From: Mycolicibacterium tusciae JS617
Lineage (GTDB): Bacteria; Actinomycetota; Actinomycetes; Mycobacteriales; Mycobacteriaceae
Direction of reading: 5' to 3'
DNA length: 64,000 nucleotides
Assembly: GCF_000243415.2 (NCBI RefSeq)
Contig: NZ_KI912270.1
Location: forward strand, 2,480,001 to 2,544,000
Shown here: positions 35,155 to 44,239 of the stretch, piece by piece
Position numbering within the stretch: position 1 is the stretch's first letter
Layout: every line of letters begins with the position of its first letter
Translations under genes and position numbers: made by a program
The notes under the pieces: model-generated
What the model saw: the letters and a program-made list of their open reading frames with translations, nothing else
What the model was told of the DNA's origin: nothing
The model's database searches: none

Positions 35155-35886
35155 GTGGATTTGTCTTACCGCGCTCGTTTGATCGCCCAACGCGCCGGTC
35201 TCGAAATATCGAGCTACTCTCCCCAGCTGGACTGGCCGCGAAATTTCATGACGCAGCTGCAACAACATCACGTCAACGTTGTCCTTGATGTCGGCGCAAA
35301 CTCGGGTCAATATGCAACTGGGTTGCGCCAAGCGGGCTTCGAGGGTCGTATCCTCTCGTTCGAACCCTTGTCCGAGCCGTTCTCGCTCCTGGAACGGAAG
35401 GCATCTAAGGATCCGTTATGGGATTGCGAGCGGTGCGCTTTGGGCAACGACGATGGAACGATCTCAATCAATGTTGCGGCCAATGCTGGTGAAAGTTCTT
35501 CAGTATTGCCAATGCTGAAGAGCCATCAGGACGCCTTTCCGTGGGCGAATTACAAGGACGTCGAGGAAGTGCCGATTTTTCGGCTTGATTCCAAGGTGTC
35601 AGAAGTCTTGGGTCCCACCGATGTCGCGTTCCTCAAGATCGATGTTCAGGGCTTTGAAAAGGAAGTGCTTGCTGGTGCAGAGTCGACGGTGAATGATCGT
35701 TGCGTCGGCGTGCAGCTCGAGCTGTCGCTCATACCGTTGTATGAGGGCGCGATGCTCATTCGTGAGGCACTCGATCTGGTGCATTCGTTGGGCTTCACTC
35801 TGACGGGCTTGCTGCCGGCAGTCACTGATGTGCGCAGTGGTCGAATGTTGCAGGCCGACGGCATCTTCTTCCGTGAGAACGACTGA
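35155..35886 (+). CDS. FkbM-family methyltransferase
   Basis: A 243-residue protein starting at GTG 35155. Motifs are VVLDVGANSGQYATGLR (SAM-binding), ILSFEPLSEPFSLLE and VAFLKIDVQGFEKEVLAGAE, which together define the FkbM group of sugar and polyketide O-methyltransferases. In mycobacteria such genes methylate rhamnose or fucose of GPL (the Mtf proteins) and LOS sugars. Its position after gmd/fcl suggests O-methylation of the fucosyl residue, which is inference. The upstream spacing of 97 bases leaves room for its own promoter. Confidence 0.88.
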   Translation: MDLSYRARLIAQRAGLEISSYSPQLDWPRNFMTQLQQHHVNVVLDVGANSGQYATGLRQAGFEGRILSFEPLSEPFSLLERKASKDPLWDCERCALGNDDGTISINVAANAGESSSVLPMLKSHQDAFPWANYKDVEEVPIFRLDSKVSEVLGPTDVAFLKIDVQGFEKEVLAGAESTVNDRCVGVQLELSLIPLYEGAMLIREALDLVHSLGFTLTGLLPAVTDVRSGRMLQADGIFFREND

Positions 35887-35979
35887 CGGGCAGTGTATCC
35901 GAGCCCGCAGGCCTGAACATAGGGTAGAGACAACGCGAGAACTCTGATTCGGCACTCAAGGAAGAGGTGGGAGCAGCGC

Positions 35980-36753
35980 ATGACGGAGCCACTCTTTTCA
36001 ATCATCGTTCCCACGTTCAATGCGGCGGCAACCCTGCACGCCTGCCTTGACAGCGTTCGGCACCAGACATACGAAGACTTTCAGCTCGTCATTGTCGACG
36101 GTGGGTCGACGGACGGAACACTCGACACCGCCGACAGCTTTGCCTCCGACCTCGGAACTCGCCTGGTCATCCATTCTGGTCCCGACCAGGGCGCCTACGA
36201 CGCCATGAATCGCGGTGTCAGCTTGTCTACCGGCAGTTGGCTTCTCTTCCTGGGTGCCGACGACACTCTCTACGAGTCCGACACCCTGGCTCGCGTCGCC
36301 GCGTTCATCGCAGAACATCAGCCGAGCGATCTAGTGTATGGCGATGTGCTGTTGCGATCGACGTCGTCGCGCCACGCAGGACCCTTCGACTTGGATCGAC
36401 TGTTGTTCGAGACAAATATCGGTCACCAGTCGATCTTCTACCACCGCAAGCTGTTCGACGGCATTGGCCCCTACAGCTTGCGCTACCCCGTCTGCGCCGA
36501 CTGGGATTTCAATATCCGCTGCTTCTCGAACCCCGCACTCGTCACCCGATATATGGACATCGTCGTTGCGCGATACAACGACATGACCGGTATCAGCATG
36601 AATAAGGATAGAGAGTTCAACAAGCGGCTACCGCTGTACCTATGGACGTCGAATTTAACCCGCGGTATGACGAGGGAGCGCCGCAGCGCGGTGTTGCAAT
36701 CGTACCTTCGGTGGTTCCGCATCAAAGTGTTTCGGTCACGCAATGCCAACTGA
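35980..36753 (+). CDS. GT2 glycosyltransferase
   Basis: A 257-residue GT-A protein beginning MTEPLFSIIVPTFNAAATLH. It has VDGGSTDGTLDTA, SGPDQGAYDAMNRGV and LFLGADDTLY, the last being the metal-binding DD region. The pattern matches the WcaA/colanic-acid type subgroup often paired with gmd/fcl. The start has GGGAG nine bases upstream. It probably adds fucose or a nearby sugar. It is convergent with the ABC transporter genes, with 63 bases between stops. Confidence 0.88.
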   Translation: MTEPLFSIIVPTFNAAATLHACLDSVRHQTYEDFQLVIVDGGSTDGTLDTADSFASDLGTRLVIHSGPDQGAYDAMNRGVSLSTGSWLLFLGADDTLYESDTLARVAAFIAEHQPSDLVYGDVLLRSTSSRHAGPFDLDRLLFETNIGHQSIFYHRKLFDGIGPYSLRYPVCADWDFNIRCFSNPALVTRYMDIVVARYNDMTGISMNKDREFNKRLPLYLWTSNLTRGMTRERRSAVLQSYLRWFRIKVFRSRNAN

Positions 36754-36816
36754 ACCTGATCTCGCGCTCCTTCGGTCCACCAACGGCCTGCCAACAATTG
36801 AACTCCGGAAGGAGTC

Positions 36817-37608
36817 CTACGCGTTGGATTCCGCGGCGTGCCGATAGCCGTGCACCGCGATCGGGATAAACACCACGAGCAGCACGATCACCCACATCAG
36901 AGTCATCGCCACGGGTCGTAGCAACGGCCCCCCGTGAGCCAGTGCCCGCATCGCCTCGATAGGTGGTGACATCGGTTGCCATTGAACGAAAGGTCGAAAC
37001 CACTCCGGAAACATCGCGATGGGGGTGGTGCCGGGGTTGACGAAAGCCAAGGAGACGGTGATTGCGGCCAGCCAGGTCATGATGCCCTGATTGGCGCTGC
37101 GGATGGCCAAAGCCATTACCAGGGACGTGAAACCGACCACCACGATCACGGGGACCAGAACGTAGACCAGCGCACTTAACCAGCCGTGGCTAAACCGTAA
37201 ACCCATCGCCACCCCGAGCGCAGTAAGGACGATTGTGCCGATGAGCGCACGTAGGGCCTCGGCGGTCAGCCGTCCTGTCAGCGCACTCGCCCGGTGTACC
37301 GGCAGCACCCACATCCTGCTGAGCAACCCCGAATCCCTCTCCCACGCAATCCCAACGGCGGTGCTGAAAGCACCGAACAACGCGGACAGCACAGCGCAAA
37401 TCGGAACTAGACCGTAAACGCTCTCAACGCCGGTGACCTCATGCACCCGGTCGCCAAGCACAACTTCGTACGCAAGCAGGAGACAGATCGGAAAGATCAG
37501 CGAGCCCACCGCCACCGTTGCATCGCGACGCCATCGAATCAGGAGTCGACTTGCGTGCGCCCAATTCTGACTCAGGAAGGAGTGCTGGGGCCGAGCATGG
37601 GACGTCAC
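36817..37608 (-). CDS. ABC-2 type permease (DrrB/DrrC-like), distal gene
   Basis: A 263-residue membrane protein with six hydrophobic segments. LIRWRRDATVAVGSLIFPICLLL at the N-terminus and ERDSGLLSRMWVLPVHRASAL plus FPEWFRPFVQWQPMSPPIEAMRAL are typical of mycobacterial DrrB/DrrC permeases. The GTG start at 37608 overlaps the stop of the preceding permease by four bases. With its partner and the ATPase it forms a DrrABC-like exporter; such systems move PDIM and are found in glycolipid loci. Confidence 0.85.
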   Translation of the reverse strand: MTSHARPQHSFLSQNWAHASRLLIRWRRDATVAVGSLIFPICLLLAYEVVLGDRVHEVTGVESVYGLVPICAVLSALFGAFSTAVGIAWERDSGLLSRMWVLPVHRASALTGRLTAEALRALIGTIVLTALGVAMGLRFSHGWLSALVYVLVPVIVVVGFTSLVMALAIRSANQGIMTWLAAITVSLAFVNPGTTPIAMFPEWFRPFVQWQPMSPPIEAMRALAHGGPLLRPVAMTLMWVIVLLVVFIPIAVHGYRHAAESNA

Positions 37609-38342
37609 CGGAGCCGCCTCTGCATCCGCAGCGTGATAGCGCCGAACACCGCGATCATGCCTGCGCACCAAGCCACGGTGACGCCTAAATTGTCGACATG
37701 ACCCGAGGCCAAACCACGCAATGTTTCGGCGGCCTGTGACACCGGCTGATTGCGCACGACCGGACGCAACCACTCCGGGAAAGTGCTCTCCGGGGCGATC
37801 CCAGTGGACAACAAGAACAGCAGCAGCTGGGGAACGAACAACAGGTGGCTGGTCCCCACTGGGCTGGTTGCACGCGAACCAAGCGCATCGGCTCCCAATG
37901 CGGCGGCCAGGCACAGCAGCAACGTAATGACCGCGAAGGCCACTGCGTACACCAGCCCCCCGGTGATTCGGAATCCGAACGCGTAGCCGGCGATCAACGC
38001 CACCGCCGTCGCGAGCGCAGCGCGTATCAGGGTCGCCACCATTCTCGCGGTCACGGGGACCGCCGCGGCAATCGGCAGCGTTGCCAACCGTTCGCCCAGC
38101 CCACTCAGGTGATCGCGTGCCGCGCGATCCGCAGTAAGCAGCCCGATCAAGAGCACCGCCTGGACCACGACCGCGGGCACGAGATACTGCGCATAGCTGA
38201 GATCTCCGGTCTCCACGAGGCCTTGCAACGCCACGCTGAAGCCAGCGAGATACGCGACCGGGGACAATATCTCAACAGGCAGCGCACCGTCGCGCGCCGT
38301 CGACACCAGCGCTCGTTCGGTGAGGGCGCCCAGCGCGGTCAT
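37605..38342 (-). CDS. ABC-2 type permease (DrrB/DrrC-like), proximal gene
   Basis: A 245-residue membrane protein with about six helices. The segment FPEWLRPVVRNQPVSQAAETLRGLA corresponds to the re-entrant C-terminal motif of DrrB/DrrC proteins and parallels the same motif in the neighbouring permease. The two are paralogues that should make a heterodimer. The ATG at 38342 overlaps the ATPase stop as ATGA, and the gene overlaps the next permease, so the three are translated as a coupled unit. Confidence 0.85.
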   Translation of the reverse strand: MTALGALTERALVSTARDGALPVEILSPVAYLAGFSVALQGLVETGDLSYAQYLVPAVVVQAVLLIGLLTADRAARDHLSGLGERLATLPIAAAVPVTARMVATLIRAALATAVALIAGYAFGFRITGGLVYAVAFAVITLLLCLAAALGADALGSRATSPVGTSHLLFVPQLLLFLLSTGIAPESTFPEWLRPVVRNQPVSQAAETLRGLASGHVDNLGVTVAWCAGMIAVFGAITLRMQRRLR

Positions 38343-39286
38343 GATCGGCCGACAGTCCGTCCGGTGAGGTGCAGGAACGCCTCGTCGAGCGAGGGCTTGC
38401 GCAGCGAGATGTCGGCGAGTTCGATGCCGAGCGCGTCCACCCGACGAAATACCTCTGCCAGGGTGGCCACGCCATCGGGGGCAAAGATAGACACCGAACT
38501 CGTATCGGAGTCCAGATCGACCCCGTTGAGTCCGGCCAGCGCCGCAGCGACCCGCCGTAAATCGACCGGATTGGCCGGGGTCACCTGGCAATAACTCGTG
38601 CCCACCCGGCGCTTGAGCTCCTCGGCGGTGCCACTGGCGATCACTTGCCCGTGGTCAAGGACGACGATCGAATCGCTCAACACATCGGCCTCTTCCAGGT
38701 ATTGCGTCGTGAGCAGCACGGTAATACCTTGCAATGCAAGCGAACTCACCAACGCCCACATGTCGCGGCGGCTCCGTGGATCCAGCCCCGTAGTCGGTTC
38801 ATCGAGGAAGAGCACCCTGGGCAACACCACCAGAGCGCTGGCAAGGTCAACACGTCGCCGCATGCCGCCGGAATAGGTCGAGACCCGTCGGTCGGCGGCA
38901 GCGACGAGGTCGAATTGTTCGATCAGCTCGTCAGCGCGAGACTTGGCGTTCCGACGACGCAGGCCGCGCAGTCTGCCGAACAACATAAGGTTTTCCCTGC
39001 CGGTGAGCATCGGGTCCATCGCCGTGAACTGACCAGTGATCCCAATACTCTCGCGCACCTTCGCGGGCTGGCGCACCACGTCATATCCGTTGACAACGGC
39101 ACTTCCGGAACTCGGGCGGATCAGCGTAGAGAGGATGTTGATGGTAGTCGTCTTGCCGGCGCCATTGTGACCAAGCAGGCCGCATACCGTCCCGGGGTCA
39201 ACTGAGAAGCTCACGCCAGACAACGCAGGCGTGTTGCCCGCAAATTTCTTCGCAAGGTCGATAATGTCGATCGCCAATGAGCTCAC
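38339..39286 (-). CDS. DrrA-like ABC transporter ATP-binding protein
   Basis: About 315 residues. Walker A is GLLGHNGAGKTTTINIL, the signature is YSGGMRRRVDLASAL, Walker B is RVLFLDEPTTGLDPRS, followed by TTQYLEEAD. This is the DrrA daunorubicin/PDIM exporter type with the C-terminal regulatory extension ending SLDEAFLHLTGR. The chosen start is GTG 39286; an ATG at 39319 is an alternative. It is the first gene of the exporter operon and should power the two permeases. The cargo is presumably a glycolipid or precursor of this locus. Confidence 0.9.
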   Translation of the reverse strand: MSSLAIDIIDLAKKFAGNTPALSGVSFSVDPGTVCGLLGHNGAGKTTTINILSTLIRPSSGSAVVNGYDVVRQPAKVRESIGITGQFTAMDPMLTGRENLMLFGRLRGLRRRNAKSRADELIEQFDLVAAADRRVSTYSGGMRRRVDLASALVVLPRVLFLDEPTTGLDPRSRRDMWALVSSLALQGITVLLTTQYLEEADVLSDSIVVLDHGQVIASGTAEELKRRVGTSYCQVTPANPVDLRRVAAALAGLNGVDLDSDTSSVSIFAPDGVATLAEVFRRVDALGIELADISLRKPSLDEAFLHLTGRTVGRS

Positions 39287-39485
39287 CTTCGAGAGTATTC
39301 CATGATGGCAACCCGCCAAGCCGTTGGCACCGGGTGCAATCGCGCTATCGGGCGATGCGGGAGCAGCCTTCTCACTAGTGAGCTCTCGAGCGGTCTCGCC
39401 TGAGAATCACCTTGGAGCTGGCAAACTGATAGCCGGCGATGTCGGCCGAACTCCTACCATCCGATCCCCTGGCCGGACACTCGAA

Positions 39486-41225
39486 TCAATCACGAACGCG
39501 CGACATCAATGCTCGCAGCCGCGCATTTGTCGCCAACAAGAGGCGAGAATCTCGACGAGCCGACAATTTGGATTCTAAGTCGGTAAAGGGATGCGTGATC
39601 GCCGCCGGCTGCCGCTTACGCCATTTCGTTGGCGATCCACCCTCCCGTAATCGTTCAGGAGCCGCGGCGTTTGTAACTCCTGGCGCAAGGACCACTAAAT
39701 TGCTCGAAAGCCAAGGAAAGGTGGAAAGAGATCGCATTGCCAGGGAGTCGAACACGCAGGGATGCCAACCGGCTGAAGCGAACAACTCGAGCCAGTATGA
39801 AACCGACCGGTTATTGATCTGCTCATCTTCCGGATGCCCCTGGCCTACACTGCAGAAAACTATTCGATTGTGCGCATGCCGCACAATGCTGCTGACAAAT
39901 CTGCTCTCCGCGCCCGCAGGAATGTCCTGAGCTACTCCCAAAGACATCACCACGTCGAAGGCTTCGGCCAACTCCAGCGGGTCGCGGAGGTCGGCGTTCA
40001 CGTATTCTTCAACGTCCAGGTACGTCTTCTCGCGCTCAATACCGCCAACGCCTATCACTCGCTGAGATCCGTTGGCCGCGAAGTACTTCAGGTACTGTCC
40101 GGCTCCGCAGCCGATGTCCATAACCGAAAGGGGACGGTCACGTTCCGCGAGATAGCGGAAAGGCGGAAGGTCCATGTACAAGCCTGATTCCGGACCACCG
40201 TAGTGTTTGAATGGCAGAACAAATTTGCGCTGCTTCCTAGGACGTCGCCCTGCATTCCATAGGAATTCGGTGCTTGACGCGGGTCCAGAAATATCGTTTT
40301 CTGGATTAAAGATTCTATCGATCGATCTCACGACTTTTTGCAGCGGACCACTGCCGGTCAGCCGCCCGACGGTCAATTTGGTGTACGTCGGTTCAACCGG
40401 ATCGCGGGTCACGTCGCGGGGCCACTCGTATTTCTTGTCAGATAGTTGTGCATATCTGAGTGCTTCTTGCGTCAAGTCATCCGACGTCAGCGCAGGGCCC
40501 CTGACAATGCGCTGATACGCGGTCTTCCAATGGATTGCGTGTCCTACGTCCAGTCGATATCGGTTTCGCTCCAGATTGGCGATCCACCCAACCAAGATCT
40601 TGCCGGTGAACTGATCGACGCTCCGAACCGGAAAATGCGCTATCGCGACGTCTCGCAGCTTTACTTTGCGGAGCGACCGACCAGCATACGTTACCCCGTG
40701 ATTCCCTTGTTTGACCTTCAGCCTCGAATCGATCTTCGGATTGGTCACGACAATCGGTTTCCACCATTGCTGATCCTCGACTAGCTTCCGGTGAACGATA
40801 CTTCTCAGCGGGTCTGAGGCATCGCCCGCCGGACCTGTGGGCGCGGGGATATAGGTGCGCCAGGAATATTGTGCCTCGGTGCCCGGGCGCAGCGCACGCA
40901 GCTGCTTGTACAAGTCCTCGCGCGACGACGTCACGACGAACTCATCGGCATCCAGCAAAAACACAAAGCGGGGCTCGAACTGCGGCACGACCTTCCGATA
41001 TACCGCCGTCACTATCTCTGCCTGGAAATGGCCGACCAAGGGATCGTCGAACACAATGACTGGCAATCCCTCTTGCTGGAGCCGTACGAGAATTTCGCGA
41101 GTGTCATCGACGGAGTCGTTATCGACAATGGCCAACGCGTCCATGAACCCCAAGTTGTGGCGAACAAAGGCCTCGATGACATCGCCCTCGTTCTTCACCA
41201 TGGAGATCCCGAGCGCTTCGATCAT
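39486..41225 (-). CDS. Fusion of GT2-like glycosyltransferase and SAM methyltransferase
   Basis: A 579-residue protein with two domains. Residues 1 to about 270 form a GT-A-like domain of the Glyco_tranf_2_4 type (EALGISMVKNEGDVIEAFVR, LAIVDNDSVDDT, FVFLLDADEFVV). Residues about 365-520 form a class I methyltransferase with SVMDIGCGAGQYLKYF and FDVVMSLGVAQDI. The start is the ATG at 41225; upstream frame is not homologous. A glycosyltransferase joined to a methyltransferase suggests the added sugar is methylated by the same protein. It follows the two mmpL genes on the same strand. The order GT then MT in one chain is not a pairing I recognise from characterised mycobacterial enzymes. Confidence 0.82.
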   Translation of the reverse strand: MIEALGISMVKNEGDVIEAFVRHNLGFMDALAIVDNDSVDDTREILVRLQQEGLPVIVFDDPLVGHFQAEIVTAVYRKVVPQFEPRFVFLLDADEFVVTSSREDLYKQLRALRPGTEAQYSWRTYIPAPTGPAGDASDPLRSIVHRKLVEDQQWWKPIVVTNPKIDSRLKVKQGNHGVTYAGRSLRKVKLRDVAIAHFPVRSVDQFTGKILVGWIANLERNRYRLDVGHAIHWKTAYQRIVRGPALTSDDLTQEALRYAQLSDKKYEWPRDVTRDPVEPTYTKLTVGRLTGSGPLQKVVRSIDRIFNPENDISGPASSTEFLWNAGRRPRKQRKFVLPFKHYGGPESGLYMDLPPFRYLAERDRPLSVMDIGCGAGQYLKYFAANGSQRVIGVGGIEREKTYLDVEEYVNADLRDPLELAEAFDVVMSLGVAQDIPAGAESRFVSSIVRHAHNRIVFCSVGQGHPEDEQINNRSVSYWLELFASAGWHPCVFDSLAMRSLSTFPWLSSNLVVLAPGVTNAAAPERLREGGSPTKWRKRQPAAITHPFTDLESKLSARRDSRLLLATNARLRALMSRVRD

Positions 41226-41271
41226 CTGTGAAACCTGCCCATGGCTTCTTTCGACCCCACGTGCCGCGATC

Positions 41272-44229
41272 CTAGAACGAGGGCCGGGGGATCTCGGTCG
41301 TCGGTGCGTCACCGTCATCGCCGCCGTTCGCGCGACGCCCCTCCCCCAGCAGCAAGGTCCGCACCATAGGCCGGGTTCCCAACGGCTCGAGCAAGGCACT
41401 GGCGGGACGGGGGCGTACACGTTGCGGCCACCAGAACCAGCGTCCGAGCAGCGCGGCGATTGCCGGCGTCATGAATGCCCGCACCACCAAGGTGTCGAAC
41501 ATCAGACCCAGGGCAATGGTTGTACCTATCTGACCGATGATGCGCAGATCGCTGACCGCCATCGAGGCCATCGTGAACGCGAACACCAAACCCGCCGTTG
41601 TAACTACCTTGCCGGTGCCCCCCATTGCGCGGATGATGCCGGTGTTAATGCCGGCGGCGATCTCCTCTTTCATTCGAGAGACAAGTAGCAGGTTGTAATC
41701 AGACCCCACCGCCAACAGGATGATCACCGACATCGCAAGGACCATCCAGTGCAGGTGGATGCCGAGAATGTACTGCCAGACCAGCACTGACACCCCGAAG
41801 GATGCACCCAGGGAAAGTGCGACCGTACCGACGATGACCAGTGCAGCGATGAAGCTGCGCGTGATGATGAGCATGATGATGAAAACCAGGCAGATCGCTG
41901 CGACACCCGCGAGCCATAGATCGTTGGTCGAGCCATCTTTCCAGTCCTTAGCGGTCGACGCGGCACCAGCCATATAGACACTGGCGCCAGAGAGAGGTGT
42001 CCCTTTCAAGGATTCTTCTGCCGATTGCTTTATCTGTTCAACGCGGGCAATTCCCTCTGGTGTCGCTGGGGCGCCTCGGTGCGAGATGATGAACCGAGCC
42101 GCTTTCCCGTCAGGCGACATGAAGGATGTCATGGCCTTCTTGAAGTCTTCGTTTTCGAAGGTTTCCGGTGGCAGGAAGAACGTGTCGTCGTTGTTGCTCT
42201 GGTCGTAGGCCATCCCCATCGTGGATAGGGCCTCATTTGAGAAATCCATCTGGCTGAAAAAGCCCGTCATCGTGGAATGCATGGTGAGGCTCATGTCCCG
42301 CATGAACTTCATGATCTCGATTTGCGGTGGGATCGTGGCCGCAAGCTGCGGCAGGATCACATCCATTTGATCGAGGTGAACGAGGAGTTTGTCCAGCTTC
42401 TGACTCACTACGTCAATACCGTCGAGACTGTCAAAAAGAGACCTGAAAGACCAGCAGACAGGAATATTTACGCAGTGAGGTTCCCAATACAAGTAATTTT
42501 TAATAGGCCGAAAGAAGTCGTCGAAATTGGCCATACTATCCCGAAGGTCATTTAATACTAGGTTGAGCTCGTGAGTCTTTACCACAGTCCGATGCGTCAG
42601 TTCATTCATCTGTGTCATCAAGGAATATTGCTCTCCCATGATCTTGATCAACTTGGACATATCTTCGGCCTGTTGCAGGAGGCTGTCCATGCTCTTGGAC
42701 TGGTAGCGCATCACCTGGGTCTGGGTGGCATTCTGCAAGCTGAGCATAAACGGTAACGACGTGTTACCGATCGGTGTGCCCTCGGGACGGGTGACGCCCT
42801 GAACACGAGAGACACCCGGCACCTTGAAGACGGCTTTGGCTACTCTGTTGAGTACCAAAAAGTCTGCCGGATTTCGCATGTCATGGTCGGATTCGACCAT
42901 CAGAATGTCCGGCATCAGCCGAGCCTGGGAGAAATGCTTTTCTGCGGCGGTGAATCCCTGATTCGCCGGGATATCTCCAGGTATATAGTCGCGATCGTTA
43001 TAACTCGTCTTGTAGCCGGGCAATGTCAGCAATCCGAGAACGGCAAGCGCGAGTGTGGCGGCCAGGATGGGTACGGGCCAGCGCACCACGGCAGTTCCGT
43101 ATCCTCGCCATCGATGCGCCGACAGTTTGCGTTTAGGCTCCAGTAATCCGAACCCGCTAGCCAGAGCAACACCTGCGGGAACCACAGTCACCGCGACCGC
43201 GACCGCAGCAAGCATGCCTACCGCGCACGGTATCCCCATGGTCTGGAAGTAGGGCAGACGAGTGAAGTGCAGACAGAAGATCGCCCCAGCGATCGTCATT
43301 CCGGATGCCAGAACAACCGGAGTAACGCTGCGGTACATCGTGAAGTACGCCGATATTCGGTCCTCGCCGGCCTGGCGGGCCTCCTGATATCGACCAAAAA
43401 AGAAGATGCCGTAATCGGTGCCTGCCGCAATGCTGAGAAAAACCAGCATATTGACGGCGAACGTCGATAACACAAAGGCGTCGTTATGACCAAGAAAAGC
43501 GACGACAGCGCGGGCTGCCGCCAATTCCATGAATACCATTAGCAACAGCACAATCACTGTGAGGAAAGAACGGTAAACGAACAACAGCACCGCGAAAATG
43601 ATCACCACGGTTACCGCGGTAATCTTCAGAATGGACTGATCACCGGCGCGTTGCATGTCTGACGCCAGTGGCGCGGCACCTGTCACATAGACGTCAAGAC
43701 CAGGAGGAGGTGGCGTCTCATTGACGATCTCGCGAACCGCGGCGACCGATTCTTCCCCCACCGCTGTGCCTTGGTTGCCGACCAAATTTAATTGGAAATA
43801 AGTGGCCTTGCGATCGGGGCTTTCGACGCTCGACGACGTGAGTCGGTCACCCCACAAATCCTGCACATGCTCCACATGTTCCGGGTCGTCACGGAGCTTC
43901 TGGACCAATCCGGCATAGTACTCATGCGCCTCGTCACCGAGCTCCCCCTGCGACTCCAGCACAATCATTGCTGAGCTGTCCGAGTCGGATTCTTGAAAGA
44001 CCTTGCCCATGCGTGTCATCGCCACGACCGATGGAGCATCCCCGGGCATTACCGAAACGGAATGCTCTCGCCCGACCTTCTCCAGCGCCGGAATGACCGA
44101 GCGCCAACTCCCGCCGACCGCTATTAGCGTCAAGATCAGGATCAGCGCCACCCATGCCAGGATGATAAGCACCGATAACCTGCGAGTGGCGCGCGCCATG
44201 AAGGGCTGCCGAGGGCGTTCGTCGCTCAT
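41272..44229 (-). CDS. MmpL-family lipid transporter (second of tandem pair)
   Basis: A 985-residue RND transporter with two repeats of a long periplasmic loop and helices. The paired Asp-Tyr motifs needed for proton use are [17 protein letters not shown] (about residue 272) and [15 protein letters not shown] (about 843). The N-terminus is [21 protein letters not shown] long helical insert (about 520-640) within the second periplasmic domain fits MmpL4/MmpL-type proteins. It starts 11 bases after the preceding mmpL and is about as similar to it as mmpL4a is to mmpL4b. Tandem mmpL genes behind mmpS are the GPL-locus arrangement; the family exports cell-wall lipids such as GPL, PDIM and LOS. 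Confidence 0.93.
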   Translation of the reverse strand: MSDERPRQPFMARATRRLSVLIILAWVALILILTLIAVGGSWRSVIPALEKVGREHSVSVMPGDAPSVVAMTRMGKVFQESDSDSSAMIVLESQGELGDEAHEYYAGLVQKLRDDPEHVEHVQDLWGDRLTSSSVESPDRKATYFQLNLVGNQGTAVGEESVAAVREIVNETPPPPGLDVYVTGAAPLASDMQRAGDQSILKITAVTVVIIFAVLLFVYRSFLTVIVLLLMVFMELAAARAVVAFLGHNDAFVLSTFAVNMLVFLSIAAGTDYGIFFFGRYQEARQAGEDRISAYFTMYRSVTPVVLASGMTIAGAIFCLHFTRLPYFQTMGIPCAVGMLAAVAVAVTVVPAGVALASGFGLLEPKRKLSAHRWRGYGTAVVRWPVPILAATLALAVLGLLTLPGYKTSYNDRDYIPGDIPANQGFTAAEKHFSQARLMPDILMVESDHDMRNPADFLVLNRVAKAVFKVPGVSRVQGVTRPEGTPIGNTSLPFMLSLQNATQTQVMRYQSKSMDSLLQQAEDMSKLIKIMGEQYSLMTQMNELTHRTVVKTHELNLVLNDLRDSMANFDDFFRPIKNYLYWEPHCVNIPVCWSFRSLFDSLDGIDVVSQKLDKLLVHLDQMDVILPQLAATIPPQIEIMKFMRDMSLTMHSTMTGFFSQMDFSNEALSTMGMAYDQSNNDDTFFLPPETFENEDFKKAMTSFMSPDGKAARFIISHRGAPATPEGIARVEQIKQSAEESLKGTPLSGASVYMAGAASTAKDWKDGSTNDLWLAGVAAICLVFIIMLIITRSFIAALVIVGTVALSLGASFGVSVLVWQYILGIHLHWMVLAMSVIILLAVGSDYNLLLVSRMKEEIAAGINTGIIRAMGGTGKVVTTAGLVFAFTMASMAVSDLRIIGQIGTTIALGLMFDTLVVRAFMTPAIAALLGRWFWWPQRVRPRPASALLEPLGTRPMVRTLLLGEGRRANGGDDGDAPTTEIPRPSF

Positions 44230-44239
44230 GTGGACTTCG

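Noticed and set aside
36754..36816. Terminator between the convergent GT2 and ABC permease genes
   Set aside because: Only a four-base CTCC/GGAG stem near 36804-36815 was visible, too weak to call.
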